A DNA stretch of 7,104 bases, taken from Flavihumibacter sp. GTDB taxonomy: Bacteria > Bacteroidota > Bacteroidia > Chitinophagales > Chitinophagaceae. This document shows, in pieces, positions 1 to 4,150 of this stretch. Both the position numbers and the translations under genes were made by a program. The notes below the pieces were generated by a model that was given only the letters and a program-made list of their open reading frames with translations, searched no databases and was not told the DNA's origin. Location of the stretch: the NCBI GenBank assembly GCA_025455285.1, contig JALOMU010000076.1, forward strand, positions 1 through 7,104. The letters run 5' to 3'. Position 1 is the first letter of the stretch, and every line of letters begins with the position of its first letter.

Positions 1-1011
1 GGTTGCGGTTGTAAGATTGCTCCCAGTGTGTTGGACACCATTCTGCACCAGGCCAGGCCTGCTCAGCCAAACATAAACCTGCTGGTAGGAAACCAGAGCA
101 GGGATGATGCGGCCGTATACAATCTTGGCAATGGCCAGGCATTGATTTCTACTACCGATTTTTTCATGCCGATTGTTGATGATGCGGTTGACTTTGGTAA
201 GATAGCTTCTGCCAATGCTATCAGTGATGTGTATGCGATGGGAGGAAAACCGGTACTGGCAATCGCAATCCTGGGCTGGCCAGTTGAAAAGCTACCCGCC
301 GAGCTGGCAAACAAAGTACTGGAAGGGGCTAGAGCCATCTGTGAAGAAGCAGGAATTCCGTTGGCAGGCGGACACAGTATTGATTCACCTGAACCCATAT
401 TCGGATTGGCAGTTAATGGCCTGGTCAATATTCAAAACCTTAAACAGAACAATACGGGAAAGCCCGGCGATTTGTTATTCCTTACCAAATCCATCGGAAC
501 AGGTATTTTGTCTACCGCGCAGAAAAGAAAGAAACTCTCACCGGTACATTATGCAGGATTATTGAATCAGCTTATCCAACTGAATAAAGTGGGTGCGGCA
601 CTGGGAGATCTGGAGGGTGTGCATGCTATGACCGATGTTACCGGTTTCGGATTACTAGGTCACTTAATAGAAATGGCTGAAGGATCTGCACTATCTGCAG
701 AAATCCGGCTAACGGATATCCCTTTGCTGGATGGAACTACCTTCTACCTGGAGCAGGGTATTCAACCTGGAGCAACCAAACGAAACGCAGCAAGTTATTA
801 CCATAAAGTACTAAACTCAACCGGGAAGCCGGATGATTATATAACCGGATTATTGGCAGACCCTCAAACCAACGGAGGTTTATTAATTGCTGCTGCGCCG
901 GAAGAGAAAAGCCGGGTGCAGGATATATTGACTCAATTTGGCCTTGGCAACTACCTCGAACCAATCGGGATGCTTACAGAAGCTGTTGAGAAGCGCGTGA
1001 ACCTGGTCTGA
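1..1011 (+). CDS. selD: Selenide, water dikinase (selenophosphate synthetase), 5'-truncated
   Basis: SelD makes selenophosphate from selenide and ATP, the selenium donor for selenocysteine and for 2-selenouridine in tRNA; it is cytoplasmic. The frame is open from base 1 and ends at TGA 1009-1011. The first residues, GCGCKI, match the SelD active-site loop. By recalled alignment with E. coli SelD the first Cys (codon 2, TGC) is Cys17 and the Lys (codon 5) is Lys20, so only about 15 residues lie off the left edge. The GTG at 28 is therefore internal, not the start. Further family blocks are RDDAAVY (Asp36 of the visible chain, equivalent to metal-binding Asp51), TTDFFMPIVD, NAISDVYAMGGKP (Asp76, equivalent to Asp91), AGGHSIDSPEPIFG, TDVTGFGLLGH and DPQTNGGLL. 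The catalytic position is Cys, not selenocysteine. No selenocysteine or selenouridine pathway gene is visible nearby. The 3' end abuts the convergent dehydratase gene. Identification is firm; the pathway served is not determined. Confidence 0.97.
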   Translation, partial: GCGCKIAPSVLDTILHQARPAQPNINLLVGNQSRDDAAVYNLGNGQALISTTDFFMPIVDDAVDFGKIASANAISDVYAMGGKPVLAIAILGWPVEKLPAELANKVLEGARAICEEAGIPLAGGHSIDSPEPIFGLAVNGLVNIQNLKQNNTGKPGDLLFLTKSIGTGILSTAQKRKKLSPVHYAGLLNQLIQLNKVGAALGDLEGVHAMTDVTGFGLLGHLIEMAEGSALSAEIRLTDIPLLDGTTFYLEQGIQPGATKRNAASYYHKVLNSTGKPDDYITGLLADPQTNGGLLIAAAPEEKSRVQDILTQFGLGNYLEPIGMLTEAVEKRVNLV

Positions 1012-1026
1012 TCAGGCTACCAGTTT
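1000..1026. terminator. Imperfect hairpin across the convergent stop codons, possible weak bidirectional terminator
   Basis: CTGGT (1003-1007) pairs with ACCAG (1019-1023), and A1000-A1001 can pair with T1024-T1025 if C1002 is bulged. The loop contains the perfect 8-bp palindrome CTGATCAG (1008-1015), which holds both stop codons. On the + strand the stem is followed only by TTTAT, so the U-tract is poor. There is no intergenic space here, so any terminator for either gene must overlap coding sequence. The pairing is seen in the sequence; a termination role is inference. Confidence 0.25.
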
Positions 1027-1245
1027 ATCGATGGCGGCTGCCAGTTTCCGGTCTTTATCTGTAATGATATTGCCTGCATCGTGTGTATTGAGCCAGATCT
1101 CTACGGTATTCCAGACATTGCTCCAGCGGGGATGATGATTCATGGATTCAGCAAGCAGGGCAACCCTGGTCATAAAAGCAAAGGCTTCAGAAAAATCTGC
1201 AAAACTGAATTTTTGATAGAGGGTGTTGTCTTTTTCCTGCCACAT
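1012..1245 (-). CDS. 4a-hydroxytetrahydrobiopterin dehydratase (pterin-4a-carbinolamine dehydratase), short form
   Basis: PCD/DCoH family. The enzyme dehydrates 4a-hydroxytetrahydropterin, formed by aromatic amino acid hydroxylases, so that the pterin cofactor can be recycled. The 77-residue chain carries the family core: FAFMTRVAL (residues 22-30), NHHPRW (36-41), the V-W-x-x-V-x-I-x-L strand, and THDAGNI (54-60). His37, His38 and His55 correspond to the three active-site histidines of the human enzyme. It starts at the Trp that is about residue 25 in the human protein, so the usual N-terminal helix is absent. The ATG at 1243-1245 is fixed by an in-frame TAG two codons upstream, so this is not a mis-called start. 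I recall this short form as common in Bacteroidota. No Shine-Dalgarno is seen. It is the last gene of the minus-strand cluster, 25 bp after the acetyltransferase. No phenylalanine hydroxylase gene is in view. phhB is the usual symbol where such a hydroxylase is present, so none is assigned here. Confidence 0.93.
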   Translation of the reverse strand: MWQEKDNTLYQKFSFADFSEAFAFMTRVALLAESMNHHPRWSNVWNTVEIWLNTHDAGNIITDKDRKLAAAIDKLVA

Positions 1246-1270
1246 AACCTAGATTTTTTGTTGCTGAAAG

Positions 1271-1915
1271 TTACAGATTCCTGACTGTAAAGGATATGCT
1301 GGAACGAAAACCGGAAAACCGGATTTCTTTTACCGGTCGGAAACCTACTTTCTCCTGGGAAACTATCGCAGCCTTGTTTATGGAACGGATGATTGTCACC
1401 ATTTTTGATTTAGCTGCTGCGCTTGCAAGGTTCATCAGCATTTGGGCTGCAAAACCATGAAATCCTCTTCCGCGATGTTCCGGATGACAATATCCATCAT
1501 AGAGATAGGCTTCCTTTTCACCAAGTTTGAGGCTATGGCAATTATCAAAGTATTCCGGCATTTCAATTCTTTCAAAATTGAGCCAGAAATAATATACCAG
1601 TTCTGAACTTCCTTCTTTGAAAATGCCCAATCCAAAATAACCTGGTTTTGATAAGCGCGACTTAAATGTGTAAACTTGTTCAGGACTGATCCAGGGAGCA
1701 TTCAGGTTGTTCAGTACTTCCCCCGATAATTCTTTAAAAAAATAACCGGCAGCTAATGGCTTAACCGGTTCGGATTGGACCAACTCTTTTTCAAACAGCG
1801 TATAAGTATCCCTGTAATAGCCAAACTTCTCTACCACTTTGGTGAAACCAAGTTTGAGTACGTTGAAGAATCCGTATTGTTTTAAGGCGCTCTTGAGTTG
1901 GCTGATAATGGCCAT
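1271..1915 (-). CDS. GNAT family N-acetyltransferase, substrate unknown
   Basis: A 214-residue protein whose second half has the GNAT acetyl-CoA-binding signature: a strand ending in YLYDGYCHPEHRGRG (residues 137-151), the pyrophosphate loop H147-R-G-R-G-F-H-G154 and the following helix FAAQMLMNLA. A later N180-K-A-A...S-Q-E-K-V-G-F-R segment matches the usual GNAT C-terminal motif (typically N-x-A-A-x-x-x-Y-E-K-x-G-F). The first 60 or so residues are not a standard GNAT core and give no substrate clue; GFFNVLKLGFTKVVEKFGYY looks like an amphipathic helical lead-in. No signal peptide or membrane span is apparent, so it is probably cytoplasmic. The start is the ATG at 1913-1915, one base after the stop of the upstream gene (TAATATG), which suggests translational coupling. 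The stop is TAA at 1273-1271. Fold assignment is good; function cannot be stated. Confidence 0.85.
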   Translation of the reverse strand: MAIISQLKSALKQYGFFNVLKLGFTKVVEKFGYYRDTYTLFEKELVQSEPVKPLAAGYFFKELSGEVLNNLNAPWISPEQVYTFKSRLSKPGYFGLGIFKEGSSELVYYFWLNFERIEMPEYFDNCHSLKLGEKEAYLYDGYCHPEHRGRGFHGFAAQMLMNLASAAAKSKMVTIIRSINKAAIVSQEKVGFRPVKEIRFSGFRSSISFTVRNL

Positions 1916-1916
1916 A

Positions 1917-2351
1917 TTAAAATATCAGGTGTTCTTTGTGTTTTATCTTTTCATTGGTTAGTTCCACCACCAGCTGTACTCCGGAAATAGTCCGGATACC
2001 CTGTTGTATGTCAGCAATCAGTTGAGCAGGCACTTCATCTCCCTTGATCAGCCAGAGAAAATCAAGATGCCTGAACTCCGGCAGCAGGTATTCTCCATCG
2101 TGCTGATTTTTGTAGATGTAATGATTTCGATAGAATTGAGGTTCTTTGTGTTCGTAAACCGGAAAATAATAGTTCCGGTTTTTTTTATTCAGCTGAATCT
2201 CCAGCCCGATATTAACCCTGAAATTAAAATGAAATTGACGGTTGAGTTGCCAGCAAAACTGATAATCTCTAACTGGTGCTACAATTCCGAGTAAATGGGC
2301 GTCACCGAAAAAATCTTCGGTCATTTCGGCAACATCCAGTTTTAATTTCAT
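1917..2351 (-). CDS. IPExxxVDY family protein (uncharacterised Bacteroidota family)
   Basis: A 144-residue protein with no known biochemical role. Family recognition rests on the signature near residues 90-98, LPEFRHLDF, which matches IPExxxVDY with three conservative changes (I to L, V to L, Y to F), followed by hydrophobic FLWLIKGD. Length and the MKLKLD opening also fit. The N-terminal two thirds are rich in aromatic residues and alternate like beta strands (for example FHFNFRVNIGLEI, 40-52). The C-terminal part looks helix then strand, ending VQLVVELTNEKIKHKEH. No signal peptide is seen, so it is probably cytoplasmic. It begins at ATG 2351-2349, 10 bp after the M28 peptidase stop, and ends one base before the acetyltransferase start, so it sits inside the putative operon. 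Family members are often found beside other housekeeping genes, which does not reveal the function here. Confidence 0.83.
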   Translation of the reverse strand: MKLKLDVAEMTEDFFGDAHLLGIVAPVRDYQFCWQLNRQFHFNFRVNIGLEIQLNKKNRNYYFPVYEHKEPQFYRNHYIYKNQHDGEYLLPEFRHLDFLWLIKGDEVPAQLIADIQQGIRTISGVQLVVELTNEKIKHKEHLIF

Positions 2352-2361
2352 GCGTAATGTA

Positions 2362-4002
2362 TTAAAATTCTACAGATGCTGAATATTCTGTTGAGTCTCT
2401 TTGGTAAATTATCGTTGTTTTATCTCCTTTTTTGAAACTTCCCAACGCTTTCATATACTGCTCCATAGAAGCAATTGTGATATCTCCCAGCTTCGTGATG
2501 ATATCTCCCGCTTTGATACCTGCTTTCTGAGCCGGCCGGCCATCCGTTACACCATCTACTTTAACTCCATTTCCGCTGAAGGCATAATCAGGCATGATAC
2601 CAAGACTAACAGTGAATCTGGTTGAAGTGCCCATTTGCTGCTCTCTGGTTTTCGTAAAGGCGAGCTTGGGTTGATCTCCGGTAGCCTGAATCAGATTGCG
2701 GATCAGTTGAATGATTCTTAGCTGACCAGTATAGTTGATTTTATCCGCATCATCAGAAGGTTTATGGTAGTCGGTATGCAATCCTGTAAAGAAAAACAGT
2801 ACCGGAATATCCTTTCTGTAAAAGGAGGAATGATCACTTGGACCGGTTCCGCTACTGTCGAATTTAATATTCAGGTAACGGTTATCACTAATCGAGGTGA
2901 AGGTATTTCCCCAGGTTGGAGAAGTTCCGTACCCGCCCACTGTCAGTGTTTTACTGCTGTCATTCAGTCGGCCTACCATATCCATATTCACCATATAATT
3001 AATGCTGGTAAGTGGAATGGTGGAATTCTCAGTAAAATATTTTGATCCAAACAAGCCCAGCTCTTCAGCGGAAAACGCAATGAACAGGTAGTTGAACGGA
3101 TTTTTCTTTTCTTTTTTCAGCATCCGGGCAAGTTCAATAAGGGCAGCCGTTCCACTGGCATTATCATCCGCTCCATTGTGAAGACCGGGATTTTCCTGGC
3201 GAATCATTGAATTGCCATCTTCACCATAACCCAGGTGATCAAAGTGAGCCCCGATAACCACGGTATGTGTAGCACCATTATCCATAAATCCTACCACGTT
3301 GCGGCCGGTTCGTTCCAGTTTGGTGAAACCGGTTTTGAGTTTGATCTCCAGCATATCGGTTTCATCGTGAAGGTATTTGTCGGCCTCTGTTTTATTGAGG
3401 AACAATACAGGGATTGGCAACTCATCACCACGTTGCTTAGGCTGATATTTCATCTCCGGATCATGGTAAACGATGAGCGCAGTAGCCCCGTTTTCTGCAG
3501 CCTGTTTTACTTTTGCCAGCAAGGCTGCTTCCCGGTCGAAGTGCGGATTTGATTTATTGGCCTCCAGTTCAGCTCCAAAATCCAGGAACCAGGGAACCCC
3601 GGCTTCTTTCAGCGCGATGGAAGGCATTGCTTCCAGCATTCGCTCCGGTGAAAGCGGATGAGGGAAATAATTCTTTTTGTTGATTTCATTGCCATTTATA
3701 AACAGGTAGGAAGCCTGGCTGTAATCCTTACCATCATATATAGGAAACTCCTGGAACCAATTCCCCTGGCTTCCCTTGGGTGTAAGCCCGATATTGGTGA
3801 ACTGATTTTTGATATAATCAGCGGCGAGTTGTTCTCCTTTTGAACCAGCTCTTCTGCCCTCCAGGCGGTCATCTGCCAGAAAATATACATGCTCTTTCAA
3901 TTGTGCCACCACTACTTTTTCGCCTTTTTTCAGTCGTTGGCTAAAAGCAGGAAGGGTGCTGATCAGGCCTGCGGTCAGCAGCATTCGGGGAAACCAGTTC
4001 AT
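2362..4002 (-). CDS. Secreted M28 family zinc peptidase with PA-like and PDZ domains
   Basis: A 546-residue exported metallopeptidase, probably an aminopeptidase or dipeptidase; substrate unknown. A signal peptide covers about residues 1-21 (hydrophobic LLTAGLISTLPA, likely cut in AFS|Q); there is no lipobox Cys, so it is probably periplasmic or secreted. Residues 25-80 hold the usual M28 lead-in (LADDRLEGRRAGSKGE). A PA-like insert spans about 120-225 (AAENGATALIVYHDP). The catalytic domain, about 230-440, shows all expected residues: His253 and Asp255 in GAHFDH, bridging Asp280 in NGADDNASG, catalytic Glu313 and metal-ligand Glu314 in SAEE, Asp341 in NMDMVGR, and His413 in TDYHKPSDD. A PDZ domain fills about 465-546 (GVTDGRPAQKAGIKAGDII), a position that could gate or recruit substrate. 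The start ATG at 4002-4000 leads straight into the signal peptide. It is first in the minus-strand cluster and lies just downstream of a TAnnTTTG box. Confidence 0.95.
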   Translation of the reverse strand: MNWFPRMLLTAGLISTLPAFSQRLKKGEKVVVAQLKEHVYFLADDRLEGRRAGSKGEQLAADYIKNQFTNIGLTPKGSQGNWFQEFPIYDGKDYSQASYLFINGNEINKKNYFPHPLSPERMLEAMPSIALKEAGVPWFLDFGAELEANKSNPHFDREAALLAKVKQAAENGATALIVYHDPEMKYQPKQRGDELPIPVLFLNKTEADKYLHDETDMLEIKLKTGFTKLERTGRNVVGFMDNGATHTVVIGAHFDHLGYGEDGNSMIRQENPGLHNGADDNASGTAALIELARMLKKEKKNPFNYLFIAFSAEELGLFGSKYFTENSTIPLTSINYMVNMDMVGRLNDSSKTLTVGGYGTSPTWGNTFTSISDNRYLNIKFDSSGTGPSDHSSFYRKDIPVLFFFTGLHTDYHKPSDDADKINYTGQLRIIQLIRNLIQATGDQPKLAFTKTREQQMGTSTRFTVSLGIMPDYAFSGNGVKVDGVTDGRPAQKAGIKAGDIITKLGDITIASMEQYMKALGSFKKGDKTTIIYQRDSTEYSASVEF

Positions 4003-4023
4003 ATCAATTCAGTCTTTAATGCA

Positions 4024-4031
4024 CAAAGTTA
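4024..4031 (-). promoter_or_regulatory. Bacteroidota-type -7 promoter element for the M28 peptidase cluster
   Basis: Read on the minus strand this is TAACTTTG, a perfect match to the Bacteroidota sigma-A -7 consensus TAnnTTTG. Its last base lies 21 bases before the peptidase ATG, giving a predicted leader of about 15 nt. No clear -33 TTG-type element is found at the expected distance upstream. The match is seen in the sequence; promoter activity is inferred from position. Confidence 0.6.
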
Positions 4032-4099
4032 TCTATGCCCGTGCGAATACCGTGCCGTAATAGGGAATATTTAATATGGATATCTGCCCTAGTTTCCGT

Positions 4100-4107
4100 T
4101 ACTTTTG
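4100..4107 (+). promoter_or_regulatory. Bacteroidota-type -7 promoter element for the SWIM-SNF2 gene
   Basis: TACTTTTG is a perfect match to TAnnTTTG on the + strand, ending 43 bases before the ATG at 4151 and giving a predicted leader of about 35-40 nt. As with its divergent partner, no convincing -33 TTTG is present about 20 bases upstream; that region is AT-rich (AATATTTAATATGG). The leader is A-rich just before the start (AACTTAAAAAACC), as is common in Bacteroidota genes that lack a Shine-Dalgarno. Confidence 0.6.
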
Positions 4108-4115
4108 CAGATTGG

Positions 4116-4131
4116 CCTGTTCGCAAGCAGG
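4116..4131 (+). other. Small hairpin or imperfect palindrome in the SNF2 gene leader
   Basis: CCTGTT (4116-4121) can pair with AGCAGG (4126-4131), five Watson-Crick pairs and one G-U, around a CGCA loop. It lies between the predicted transcription start and the ATG. It could be an mRNA leader hairpin or a short operator-like palindrome, but a 6-bp stem of this kind is also expected by chance. Confidence 0.25.
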
Positions 4132-4150
4132 ATAACTTAAAAAACCATGA

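Noticed and set aside
28..30. GTG as the start codon of selD
   Set aside because: The frame is open to base 1, and the nine codons before it encode the essential GCGCKI active-site loop, so the GTG is internal and the gene begins off the left edge.
1081..1284. 67-codon plus-strand ORF downstream of selD
   Set aside because: It is antisense to the dehydratase gene, whose active-site motifs are conserved, and its translation resembles no known family.
1307..1322. Tandem octamer AAAACCGG x2, with further ACCGG nearby
   Set aside because: Only two copies, inside the acetyltransferase coding region, where they encode the in-frame RFSGFRS stretch. Too short to call a repeat element.
1435..1701. 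88-codon minus-strand ORF in another frame of the acetyltransferase gene
   Set aside because: It overlaps the GNAT frame, whose acetyl-CoA motif is convincing, and has no motif of its own.
1841..3332. Shared TTTGGTGAAACC string in the acetyltransferase (about 1841) and peptidase (about 3319) genes
   Set aside because: A 12-base match in coding sequence for similar GFTK residues; no flanking similarity that would suggest a dispersed repeat.
2401..4074. Several plus-strand ORFs of 61-105 codons opposite the M28 peptidase and its upstream region
   Set aside because: They are antisense to a gene with a complete catalytic set, with one running on into the adjacent intergenic region, and have no recognisable protein features.
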